From contig CM060731.1 in the NCBI GenBank assembly GCA_030704615.1, positions 69,110,756 through 69,174,755 on the forward strand: DNA of 64,000 bases. The letters run 5' to 3'. A program made the position numbers and the translations under genes. Numbering within the stretch: the stretch's first letter is position 1; each line of letters begins with the position of its first letter. Below, piece after piece: positions 1 to 10,263 of the stretch. A model generated the notes under the pieces. It saw only the letters and a list, made by a program, of their open reading frames with translations, was not told the DNA's origin and did no database searches. The DNA is from Takakia lepidozioides (taxonomy: Eukaryota; Streptophyta; Takakiopsida; Takakiales; Takakiaceae).

Positions 1-2
1 AA

Positions 3-1330
3 ACCATCGGGGCATCGGAGGAGGCGCAGGAGGGGACCCGAGGGAGTGACTCGGACGACGACTTTGTTCAAGGTCCTGCGACTGCTGCTGCTGCTACCAA
101 GTCACTGGTCGTCCGGGTTCCCAAGTCAGTTCGGAGTGGGACTGGCTCTGCCAAGAAGTTGGCATTTGAGGGCTACACGGCGGTATTCGGCGATGACGTT
201 TACGCACAGGCCAAAGCTAGAACCTCCAACCATCATCCAATGCGTCAATGAGAGCTTCCTTGACGCTCTCGTTGCCAGGGCGAAGAAGGTGGCACACAGC
301 AAGTCTCTGGCGGAGCAGAAGGGGAAAGCCAAGAAGAGGGCTGCCGGTACAGAGCCTAAAGACACCCCTGGTTTTGAAGCCATGATGGAATTCTTCACAG
401 CTGTGAGCATGGATTGCAAGAGCACTCGGGGGGGGGGGTTGAGGTGGAGAGAGCTTGCGATATGATTCTCCTCGACATTCCAGATGGGAAGCTGCTGGAG
501 GGCCTGGATGGTGTGCCCAACTGGAACAGGTTTACTGAGGACTACTGGAAAGCCGGGTTTGGGCTGGCGGGGATGCTCCTGGATGACGGTGGATGTGTGG
601 TTGTCATTGCCACAAGAGGGAAGACCACAGAGAATGCGGTGGCAAGATGGACACCGAAAAGTGTCACCCCGGTCCTCCTCAGAAAATGGTTCTGCATCAA
701 TACACAGGGGTTGCGAACAGAGGGCCAAAGTGTAAGTTATCAATCTATTGCATTCACCTCATATTGTGGTGTATCTAAACTAGATCCCGGAGTTGATCCC
801 TCTTTTGTTGGATGTGCAGACATTGGTGTTTGAGGCATATTGCTTTATGAAGAGAGGGTCTACGTTCAAATTCCGCAACGACGGTCGTCTTGTTGATGCC
901 GCTGTGGACCTTGTTACCTACAATGTCCTCTACAACTATGTGCCCCACTCCAGTATGTCGAAGGACACAAAGATAGGCAAACCGTGGCGGTAGAGCCGGA
1001 CCCGGGGCCCTGCTTTCATCCAAACCCTCATGGAGACGTGCTCGGATGTCCAAGGGCGGATTCTTGACCTCACATGTGGCACGGGTAAGCCTTCACGTGC
1101 TCAGTTTGTCCCCTGGCCCGATTGCAATTGCATGTCGCAAGCTATTAACTGCCCGCTTTGTTCCTCAGGTGCTTCAATGTGGGCAGGGACGTTGTCCGAT
1201 AGGCATGTGTTTGTCTTCGAGCCAGATACTGCCCTCCACAACTCGGAACTTGCAGCGGCTGAACGTCTGCGAGGAGCCCCCGGTTTACGAGTGAGTGGTC
1301 GCATTGTAAGTTGCCTCCAGATTTCGTGAG
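3..1330 (+). pseudogene. MTase-like gene, copy 1 (5' truncated by window edge, broken)
   Basis: The coding parts lie in several frames. Positions 3-236 are Ser/Asp/Ala-rich in frame 3, followed by a lysine-rich stretch at about 225-450 in frame 1. A folded-looking exon at 421-732 holds the motif LLDIPDGK. A short intron begins GTAAGT at 733 and ends near 785, and the next exon runs from 786. Then comes GRILDLTCGTG (about 1063-1086), an intron, and GASMWAG..RHVFVFEPD from 1169. A DxP-type motif followed by a glycine-rich DLTCGTG and an acidic FEPD is the order IV, then I, then III of beta-class N4/N6 amino-methyltransferases. DIPDG replaces the usual DPPY/SPPW, so catalysis is doubtful. A second copy lies on the minus strand at 43.2-49.8 kb, with the intron after GTG at the same place. 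Stops and at least one frameshift (near 225) indicate a pseudogene. Family assignment is inferred from motifs only. Confidence 0.5.
648..868 (+). repeat. 221-bp segment duplicated at 30313-30533
   Basis: This exon-intron-exon piece of the MTase-like gene recurs without indels and with four substitutions by eye (about 98% identity) inside the 5' LTR of the retrotransposon at 30.2 kb. The intron is present in both copies, so the copy moved as DNA and not as spliced RNA. Confidence 0.9.
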
Positions 1331-4249
1331 GCACCTCCCTTCGCTCTCTTATTTCATTGAAAACCCTTTCTGCTTCTGCTAGTATTGACATTCTTGAAGT
1401 GGATTTGTTCTTACTGTAGGATGTCAAGTACTGCAGGAGGGACGTCTACACCGGAGTTCATGGGCAGGAGGAACATGCCTTTTTTTGCCAAGGGGGATCT
1501 TGAGTCGTGCATTGAATCTTCCTTAGATCGAAGGTGTATATTTAAGAGGCTCTCTGTGAATAAGGAGCTACACATAACATGGAGGTACCAAGATGGCTCC
1601 TTCTAAGAGACCTCCAATTTACCTAAGAATATTGAGACCAACATAATAATTCGTCAGCAAAGAGACATGGAATTTTTTTTCGTGGTCTCGCTTCTATTCA
1701 GCTGTCATGACTCTCAACCCCTACCATGCTTGTACTATATCATAGCAATCCAAATGATTATTCTGTCCAACAAAAGCTGTGAAAAGTGGTGAAAAGTAGC
1801 TTGTTGTGACGGTAAATACCTTCAGAGTGCACCACTTACAACCTCTCAGCAAGCAAACAAATTGAGAAGCTAATAAGTAGACCGAATAACACAGGTGACT
1901 ATATGAACATCTGGAGAAACTGATGAGGGGCTAGCCAATCTAGTGAGACAGGCATGACAAACCGCAAGAGGCGATTTACCTTTGATCGATAGCCAGTCCT
2001 TTCACTCTTATAATCGTAACTGGTCAATACATCCTTTTGATTACCAGCTGACTTTTAGGGACCAGGGTTTGGCACACATGCTCTGCAGATCGGCCAAATG
2101 CTCAGAGTAACACTCGAATTTTGATTACATGTTGTCCGCCACACCTCAGTGGTACTGCTTTACACCAAAATACATATTCGTCGTCGCCTTCGGCTTGGGG
2201 TCCTCAAATCAAGACCGCCCACCACTCAGGGCCTTCCTCTATACTTATTTGTGAATATTGCACCACGTCACGCAGACTCACTGGTCCTGGTGGCTTGCGG
2301 AGTATAAGCACCTTGCGTTGGTGGCCAATAGAGCGTAACTGTTAACGCAGCTTGCCCGGCTGGCAAGGTGCTTACAAAATGTAAGCTTCGCTCCTTTTAA
2401 AAAAAAACTCCTTACGTTTGGTACAAAAACCAGGGTGTCGATCTTCACTGCTGTTTCACTGGTATTTGACCTAAGCCCAAGCCCTCAGGGCAAGGGGCTC
2501 ATACCAGTGAGTACATAATTCCTGAAATGCATCTTGCATAACGTTTAGAGAACATGATTTAGGCCGGGATTGTGTTGTTTCGTTGGAAGCTTAAAGTCAC
2601 TTCTTTCGAATGTGATACACAAAGTCAATGATGGAGGTTGCCCACAAGTTGTCAGGTTCAACACTTTCCATTCACTGGCAAAAAAAACTATGGACACACT
2701 AGGCATCATTCATTCTTTCCATACCGAGCGGTTCTGATTGCTTCTAATTTTAGGAAACTAATAGCCCCAGTTGGCGTTATTAAATTTAATATGTCTAGAT
2801 ATAATGGGCGATTTTCATCAAATAACTGTGGGTATTGAGTAGTTCTTTACAAGGTTCTTTGCTTGGTTATTTGAATGCCCAGACCACCACCCGTTCGTAA
2901 CCCGTTACGCGGTTACTTGGTTTTCCCGTCCCCAGGTCATATATATATATATATAGAACTGGGTGGGTATTAGAGAAAATTTTAAATAACCACTGAACGT
3001 TGGCTCATACCTCCGGAGCACCTTGCCCCTGTTCTTTACCCTCCAGATTGCAAAGACTGGATAACATCCAAACCAACCACCCAGGGGGAGCTTAACCCTT
3101 AAGTGTCCAGGACGACATGGTGTGAAAATGAGACCCTGGCCTACCAAATCTTTTGAACCTTTCAGTTTCTGAGTCCCTATAAAACAATCGTTGAATTCCC
3201 TGCCCACCTACACCATCTATTACCTCAAAATCTTTCAGCCATATCCAACGGCCAGATTAGAAGATTCTAACTTCAAGATGGGGCCCCAAAAAAGATCGTT
3301 CCTAAAAATGAAGGGCATAAAAAAACCCAAACAATTGCCAAATTGGGCAGTTTTCTCTTCGCATGATATGAGAGTCTTGGGAATTGTGTGCCTCACATGA
3401 TAACACACTTCCCTGAAATTTTCACTTTTTTCTGACCTGTTTTTATCCGGGCTGCTTTCTACTCACAAACTGGGGGGGGGGTGGTGTCAAAAAACCCAAT
3501 TTAGTGGGCAGGCCAAAATTTGCGCTGTGAAATTATGTAGGACAAATCTACCATCCAATTTAGTATGGCTGCGGTCCACGTCATCCCTGCATGCCAAGGT
3601 TGTCTGAGAAAAAAAAATAAAAATCAATTGGGCAGTTTTTAGGCCATTTTTTTTTGGAAACCCTTACCATAACCTGACCTCCACGTTTGCCACACAAGCA
3701 ACTCGGGCACAATGACTTAGCAAAAACAGGCCAAAAAAGCTGAGTTATGTTTTGGTCGCTTTGTGTTAATAGCAATAACAGGTTTGCCGAGCAGTTCAGC
3801 AAGCCGTGAGCCTTGTCAACAAAACGAAGCTACGACTAAAAGTAGGAACTGAATCTTCATAACTAATGATCCTACTTCCTGTTCATATACAAATTTTGAA
3901 CAGTAAGCCCAGATTTTTGCTATGGATGACTCCACAATGTCATCATAAAAACAGTCTGGCATCAATCTGGTTCATGACAACCCAGCATCTAGGGCTCAAA
4001 CTCACATAAAGCCCAACAAGATCCAAACGATGTCTCATAATATTCCACAGGACAATGTTTGGTGAACTATACCTTCTTCTCGTCCGTTTTCCTACAATTC
4101 CGATGAGAATAGAATCCCCCAAGTTTGCGTGGGCCCTATCCATTAGAGGATGGTCTAGGGGAATACATGGTAAGCTACACAAGGATTTGAAGAAATAACC
4201 ATGTCTAAGGGGGTCCAAAAAAAAGATGGTAGGAAGGCGACAACTATTA
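1331..4249. other. Non-coding stretch, no gene recognised
   Basis: Only short, compositionally ordinary open frames occur here, with no recognisable domain. There is a short TA run near 2939-2955 and G or A homopolymers near 3470 and 3610. I see no RNA gene. Confidence 0.5.
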
Positions 4250-4333
4250 TATGGAGGATGGTTCAGGTGCCAAATTGGGGTTGTCAAGTGGTGTTTTCTA
4301 GGGATGACGTGTGGGGTAAATCTAGAAAGGTTG
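4250..4333. repeat. 84-bp direct repeat, copy 1 (partner 4749-4831)
   Basis: The block starting ATGGAGGATGGTTCAGG is repeated almost unchanged at 4749-4831. The two copies bracket the left arm of the 4.4/8.2-kb inverted repeat, as expected if that arm was inserted into, or duplicated together with, this block. Confidence 0.8.
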
Positions 4334-4401
4334 ATAGGGTCATGCTGCAGCCTCGAGAGGGTAATAATAATATTTAATAGAATAAACAAGCTCCCCCAAA
4401 A

Positions 4402-4748
4402 GAAATCTCCAAACCCCTGAGAATCTCCAAACCCACATGTTGAATGGTATGATAACACAAAGGATTTGTTGTACAACGGCCGCCCATGAGAATGTGATCT
4501 TGCTCACCAGAGTTGGTATCATTAGCAAATGTAAGATACTTTACAATGTATATTGTATATTGCTACTACTACTGTCCAAGCCAAACTTTGTCTCAATCTC
4601 TACCCCATAAACTGCCCTACTTTCATGCGATGTTATAAAATTCATTATGTTATTTGGGCGGCGGCTTTCAGCTTTATGGCCAAGTGGGTCTAACGGGGTC
4701 TTTTTTTGCCAAGGTTTGGGCCATTTCACAAATAGCACCAAAGATAAA
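4402..4748 (+). repeat. Left arm of ~345-bp inverted repeat (partner 7887-8223)
   Basis: The reverse complement of this segment matches 7887-8223 along nearly its whole length, for example the blocks around TTGGTATCATTAGCAAATG and GGGCGGCGGCTTTCAG, with small indels. The outer ends of both arms carry a repeated TCTCCAAACCC-like motif. No coding capacity is evident. Confidence 0.85.
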
Positions 4749-4831
4749 ATGGAGGATGGTTCAGGCACCAAATTGGGGTTGTCAAGTGGTGTTTTCTAGG
4801 GGTGACGTGTGGGGCAAATCTAGAAAGGTCT
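4749..4831. repeat. 84-bp direct repeat, copy 2
   Basis: Near-identical to 4250-4333, with about four substitutions. It lies immediately inside the left inverted-repeat arm. Confidence 0.8.
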
Positions 4832-4911
4832 CTGACCACTCCATGGGGTGTCTCTTCACCCCCGAAGGGTTACTGCCTTCCCCTAGAAAGGTGGACACCT
4901 TTGTGACACCA

Positions 4912-4976
4912 AGGGTGGATTGAACTCACAACCACTTCTAATGTGGTATGTGCCGATTACCACTGGGCTACTTGGT
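4912..4976 (-). repeat. tRNA-derived SINE-like head
   Basis: On the minus strand the sequence has an A-box-like TAGCCCAGTGGTAAT (4970-4956) followed about 30 nt later by a B-box-like GAGTTCAATCC (4927-4917). This is the internal Pol III promoter layout of tRNAs and tRNA-derived SINEs. No cloverleaf with a paired acceptor stem is apparent, so a functional tRNA gene is unlikely. Confidence 0.4.
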
Positions 4977-5485
4977 TGTTCCCGAGAGGGTATATAAACG
5001 AGAAGAGCCCTCTCCTCCCCTGCCTCTTATTAAGTTAGTACCTATTTTAGTGGGCTCTGTACAGGCAAGGCCCCAAAAAAAGACGCTATATTAAGTAACA
5101 GAACAACTAAGGCAGGGTTTCTTTCAAGGATTTACCAGAGGCCGTGAAGGATTACAGTGGGGATACCACCCAATGGCCAACAAATCAAGAAACAGTAAAT
5201 AGTAGGTGGGCTTGCAAGATTGGGTTTAAAGTTTTCCTTTGTTTTTTTTAATCTGCACTTCTGTTTTTTATTTTAAGTTTGAAAGGGGAGGGATGCCCCT
5301 CGAACTTTATTTGGGATTGTTAGGAGGAAAAAAATTCAAACCTCCGGGCAAACCATAAGGCTACCACGCTGCAACCAAGCTCACGAAACCATTTTTCATT
5401 TAAAATATGAGAAAGTTCCAACTTCTAGAGAATGTCGTCCTGTTTCATTGGTGGAAAATATTATTCGGTTTCTCTATATCTTTAA

Positions 5486-6319
5486 CCCCTAAAGGCCAGA
5501 ACGACCCAAATTGGGTCGCAGCCGTTTTCATCCACGGAATAACTGCCATGGATGAAAGAAGACGAAAAAAACTGTCTGAATGAAAAGTGAGCGCCGGAAT
5601 TAGTGCCACACGCTCCACTTTACTACGCCCCCAAAAACCCAAAATTCCACCTACTATGATTTTTCAAAGATCAGGGGTACCCCAGATCCATGGATCTGAG
5701 ACGGCCGCAGTTGACCTGCTGATGTGGCCTCTCCCTGAGATGGAAGTGATTGGAAAAGTCACAAAAAACCCCATCTACTGAGCAGTTTTTGGTTTTTTGG
5801 GAAAAGTTTTGGGCACTCTTGTTGCCCTGTGGGCCTTGCAAGATTGCACCGGAGGAAACTTGATTTTGAAAAAAACTCCATGAGCTATGTGGATCTTCTT
5901 TTTCCAGTGTAGTTTTTCTTCCATTGAACCCCCCTGGTTGCACATACAAAGGTGCCATATTGTTTTTTAGGGAATTTGGCCCTCAAATTTCTTGAGGACA
6001 TCTATAACCCTGCAAAGATTGTGACTGAGTTGGTCTGCCCCCAGAAAAAATCTCTGTCAGGGCAAATTTGCTTGGTCAATCAAAAATTTTCCCTAAAAAC
6101 TTCCTTGGAGTTGAAAAAACCCTTGGTAAATTATTATAATATCCCAAACGGAACGGTCAATTCTTCCCAAATTTGCACAGTACCTGGATGTGGTAAGTAA
6201 CTATCACTTAGTAAGGTTCATTTCCGTGGATGAACTCTTGCTAGCAGATATGGCCTGGGAGGTGACAGTGGGTCCCATTTTTGAGATGGATCCCCAAAAA
6301 CACTCTCGGGGCTTAGGGG
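5486..6319. mobile_element. TTAA-flanked MITE-like element A
   Basis: The element is bounded by TTAA at 5482-5485 and 6320-6323. It begins CCCCTAAAGG and ends with the inverse CTTAGGGG, so the terminal inverted repeats share CCCCTAA. TTAA target duplications with CCC-initial termini are a hallmark of piggyBac-type elements. There is no transposase ORF. An internal palindrome CGACCCAAATTGGGTCG lies near 5501. The superfamily call is inferred, because TTAA-flanked elements of other families exist. Confidence 0.45.
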
Positions 6320-6323
6320 TTAA

Positions 6324-7162
6324 CCCCTAATGGATGAGGCAGTTTTTGGTGGGCCCCCTCCAAAACAAGACATACCCTCACGGATGAGGGTATATCTCTC
6401 AGGAAACTAACATCCGCAGGGATGAACCTTATGAATGGGAGGCTACCTACTTCATCCAGCTTCTGTGAAAATTTCAGCTCAATCCACCGTGTCGTTTGGA
6501 AGATTATAAGAAATTTGCAAGCCCCAAATTTGGGGTACATTTAGAGTGGAAAAATGGTTTGATCAGGAAATTGGATCGACAAAAAAAAAATTCCTCACAA
6601 AACCCCATCCAGATTCCAATTATGTGGCACCTAAAGCATGTTGCCCCAAAATTTCAAAGCAGAATTCCAAAATCTTGAGAAGGTTCTTTGTATGGAAAAA
6701 CAGGGGGGTCAAAACACACCATGAACCTCAAATAACATTTAATTCAGGCTTAGGGGGTTGAAATTTCCTTGGAATCACAATTGCTGCGGTGAAAGTGTTC
6801 CTTGAATGATGAACTACTACCTCCAAAAAGAAATTCAGAATTCTAACAAAAATTCAGGCAGAGATTTGCATTTGTTTCCAATTGTATTTTTGCCTTGTTG
6901 TCACCCCTTCAGCCTGCCACGTCACTAAGTCAAAGCTGTTGGACGACCAATTTTGGGCACCCCTGCACACTAAAAAAATTACTGACGGCAGGGCTTTCAT
7001 TATTTTAGGGTGCCATAAAGACGGGCAGGTGCATGACATCAAGGTGCACAACTTTCGTTCAGAAAGTTTTTTCATCCAAGGTCATCCAACGATTTGCCAT
7101 CGTGGATGATTTCTGACACGACCCTGACGCTACCCGAAATGGGTCGCCTCGTCCATTAGGGG
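6324..7162. mobile_element. TTAA-flanked MITE-like element B
   Basis: Bounded by TTAA at 6320-6323 (shared with element A) and 7163-7166. The termini are CCCCTAATGGATGAGGC and, inverted at the right end, CCCCTAATGGACGAGGC: 17 bp with one mismatch. It is non-coding. Elements A and B meet at one TTAA, so the composite is either two adjacent insertions or one larger element (5486-7162) with an internal copy of the terminus. Confidence 0.5.
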
Positions 7163-7221
7163 TTAAGAAACAGAGTGATATCCGTGCCAAGATCGTCTAT
7201 TTAGTGCAAAATGAACCAACA

Positions 7222-7290
7222 GTCAGTAGCTCAGTTGGTTAAGTGAACTGAGTGCCACCCTAATGATTTTGGGGTCAAATCTTGCTACTT
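7222..7290 (+). repeat. tRNA-derived SINE-like head
   Basis: An A box TAGCTCAGTTGGTTAAG (7227-7243) is followed about 30 nt later by a B-box-like GGGTCAAATC (7272-7281). Spacing and sequence resemble a tRNA, but the ends do not pair into an acceptor stem. A plant SINE head or a degenerate tRNA copy is more likely than a working tRNA gene. Confidence 0.45.
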
Positions 7291-7886
7291 GACGGGTGTG
7301 GTATTCTCTTCTCCCCCTTCCCTGGGCCGTCTCCCATTTTTCAGCCTTCATGGCGTGGTTTCTGTGAACGAGGTTATTTTCTCCTCTCACTATCAAGGGG
7401 CCTGATTTGTGTTTGCCTTTGTAATTGTTTTTAAGGATTAATTTACCATCCCCATGGCTGGTAGACCAATGAATTACTATTTATGCCAGCCACAAGCGTT
7501 TGTGTCTTTTTTGTTTTTACAAGGATTTACAAAGTCCGGTCCAGTGTTTTTTTCTTTTATTTTTGCTGGCAAAATTTCGCCAAATTTGGACCTCAAAAAA
7601 TAAAATAAAATATTCTGCAAATTCCCTGGTTTTTCATGGATGTATTCGCCAAATATGGATGATATTACGGGTGGATGATTCTGTCCTAATTTCAATGGAT
7701 GAACAGAATGTATGGCTATTTGTTCCAAAACTCTCTAGCCACTCGCACATTTTTCCAAATTCCAGAATAAATAACCACTTCTGTTTTTGTTTATTTAAGA
7801 AAAAAATGTGTAGTGGTGTTGGGAATCTTGACTTTGTCTTTGACTCGATATCATCATCATGACTATTCCAGTCCAGAAATCTAAAA

Positions 7887-8223
7887 TTTTGTCTTTGGTG
7901 CTATTTGTGAAATGGCCCAAACCTTGGCAAAAAAGTACACTTGGCCATGAAGCTGAAAGCCGCCGCCCAAATAACAGAATGAATTTTATAACATTGCATG
8001 AAAGTAGGGCGGTTAATGGGGTAAAGATTGAGACAAAGTTTGGCATGGACAGTAGCAATATACAATATACATTTGTAAAGTATCTTACATTTGCTAATGA
8101 TACCAACTCTGGTGAGCAAGATCTATTCTCATGGGCGGCCATTGTACAATAAACCCTTTGTGTTATCATACCATTCAACATGTGGGTTCGGAGATTCTCA
8201 CAGGTTTGGAGATTTGGTGGGGG
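7887..8223 (-). repeat. Right arm of the 4.4/8.2-kb inverted repeat
   Basis: Matches 4402-4748 in inverse orientation. Together the arms enclose about 3.1 kb holding the TTAA elements and both SINE-like heads. The open frames in this arm translate one another's mirror image and are not considered genes. Confidence 0.85.
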
Positions 8224-10263
8224 GAGGGCATGTTTATTTTTTTAATTTTATCTATTTAATTATTTTGCTTGTTTATTCAGCTTAGCTCAGCGTTTTTTTT
8301 TTTATTGGCGATGAAAATCCTGAAAAAATAAATGAAACAAAGGGAGAAAGACGTCCAAATAAGGCAGTTTTCGCCAAAAGGGGGGGGGGTCCTCAAAAAG
8401 GTCATGGCCCGGGGACCAACAGGGCAGCATAGATGTAGCCATGGCGGGCCCATGCTGGATGATCTGACGAGGCCAGATGAGGAGTGGGTTTAGGATTGTG
8501 GGGCCTCCTCACTTTTCCATGGAGATGCTTGTGACCTGTTTTGCCAGAACTATACACCTCGTTTGTACCAATTAGCCTATGGTTTTCACATAGAAAGAGT
8601 TCCATTCGCCTATGGCTTTCAACTATTTGTGTACTTCGCCTTCTATTGTTCATCAACATCCATTTCATTCGTAATACATGTAGCCTACCAATTCTAGGAA
8701 AATTACCTAGAGTGGGCCACTTGCACTACCCTACACCCAATATATACATAGCCACTCTTCCACTTCTTCTAATATATTTTCTAGGGCCTCTGTCCCTGTT
8801 CCGAAAAAAAAAACAAAAAAAAACAGTTGTTTTTCAGAAAAGAGGAAATAATGAAACCCCTTCCGCCGTCCGATCGGTAGCCGTCCGCCATACACAATAT
8901 TCGGTGAGGTCTATTTTTAGTTATTAAATAATATTAATAAAAACATTGTTTTTGTTTTGTGAGGAGGAAGACGGACAACGGGAATCCATGGCGGTCTAGA
9001 GCTGACGTGGGAGGAGGCCCGCACTGCCCACCAGCCAAGCTTCCATCGTGCCATGTCGCTGGAGCTCCGATCCTGATGGGCGGTAGTGGGTAGAGTCTGC
9101 TTGGCTGGGAGTCCTGCTCCTTTCCAGTTTCTTTGGTATAGGGTAAGGCCCGAGGAGGGGGGCCTTCCTGAAATAAGGAAATCGGCTCAAATTTCCTTAG
9201 GAACAGACGGTTTGGATTAATTTTCTCTACGAACTTTAAGCGTAAGGTCGAGAGGATGGCACCTTACGCCCAGTAAGGTACCCTCCACATACACCAAGAA
9301 ATTTGAGCCAGTTCTTCACGAGGTCGAGATTGACTGTGGTGAGAAGGACGAAAGAGGTGCGGGAGAGATAGGGCCTGAGCTAGGTAAGTACTGATGAGTA
9401 TGGAGTTGGAGAGAATCGGCTAGGTGCAGTAATTGTGGGCCAGCGATCAGGTGGAGGCGTAAGCTTCGACCGGAGCAGCTTGACAAGCGCTTCTGGAGAA
9501 GAACTGGATAGTTCTCAGTGTCATAACGATGTTCGAGACATGTGGACATGATCAATAAACTATGTGCTAGAGGGGTGCTAGAGTAGCCCTCACATCGATC
9601 TGCGTGCGGGAGAGCGGACTTATGGTAGAATCTGCACTAAATTGAAGGGTGTTAGACACATGTTTCGACATCTCCTGTATGATGAGGAGTTTTGATACAG
9701 GCTGCAGCATCCTCTCCGGAAGTTAGGCACGGGATTCCTTCAGAGTCGTTGCGCCTCGCGAGGATGTGAGCAGGGCTTCTTGCTGGACAAAGGACTGCAG
9801 TAGATCCAACCGTTCGCACCTTAGGCATGATCTCGTCTACCTTAGAGCAGGGCCCGTCATTGCAAAGATTCTCAATTGATAAATTGTCCAGCTTGAAGAT
9901 TTACTTGTTCTCCATCGGAAAACCGCGCGCACAAAGATCCATGAACCATCAAGAGTGCAGTGAGGACCACCAGCCTGCTATACAGCACTGTGTGGACTAT
10001 ATGGGACAGAAGTAGATTGTAAACATAGAACTTGCAAGGGTCTGTTGGTCAGAATGGTGGATGTTTTCGTTGACAGACGAGTGACACGCAGCCTGTCCCA
10101 TGAGCTGCAAGCCCGTGCAGCAGCTCATGCACAATATACCACCTCTTTCTTGCCATCACGGCCAGCACAGCCACCCCAGCATATCCACTATGAGATTTCA
10201 AATGCGGCCATGACAGGTACAGTTATGGGAGCATACAACACGAGCAAGGCTGAGATAGCCTCA
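8224..10263. other. Region upstream of CYCLOPS, no gene recognised
   Basis: No recognisable protein is encoded. The 2 kb before the CYCLOPS start should contain its promoter and 5' UTR, but I could not identify a convincing TATA box or transcription start. Short A, T or G homopolymers occur near 8290, 8385 and 8810. Confidence 0.4.

Noticed and set aside
3943-4476. 177-codon minus-strand ORF
   Set aside because: It runs through the inverted-repeat arm and the 84-bp direct repeat, has no domain, and its composition looks like translated non-coding DNA.
7222-7290. Functional tRNA gene
   Set aside because: A and B boxes are present, but the 5' and 3' ends do not pair into a seven-base acceptor stem and the anticodon arm is irregular.
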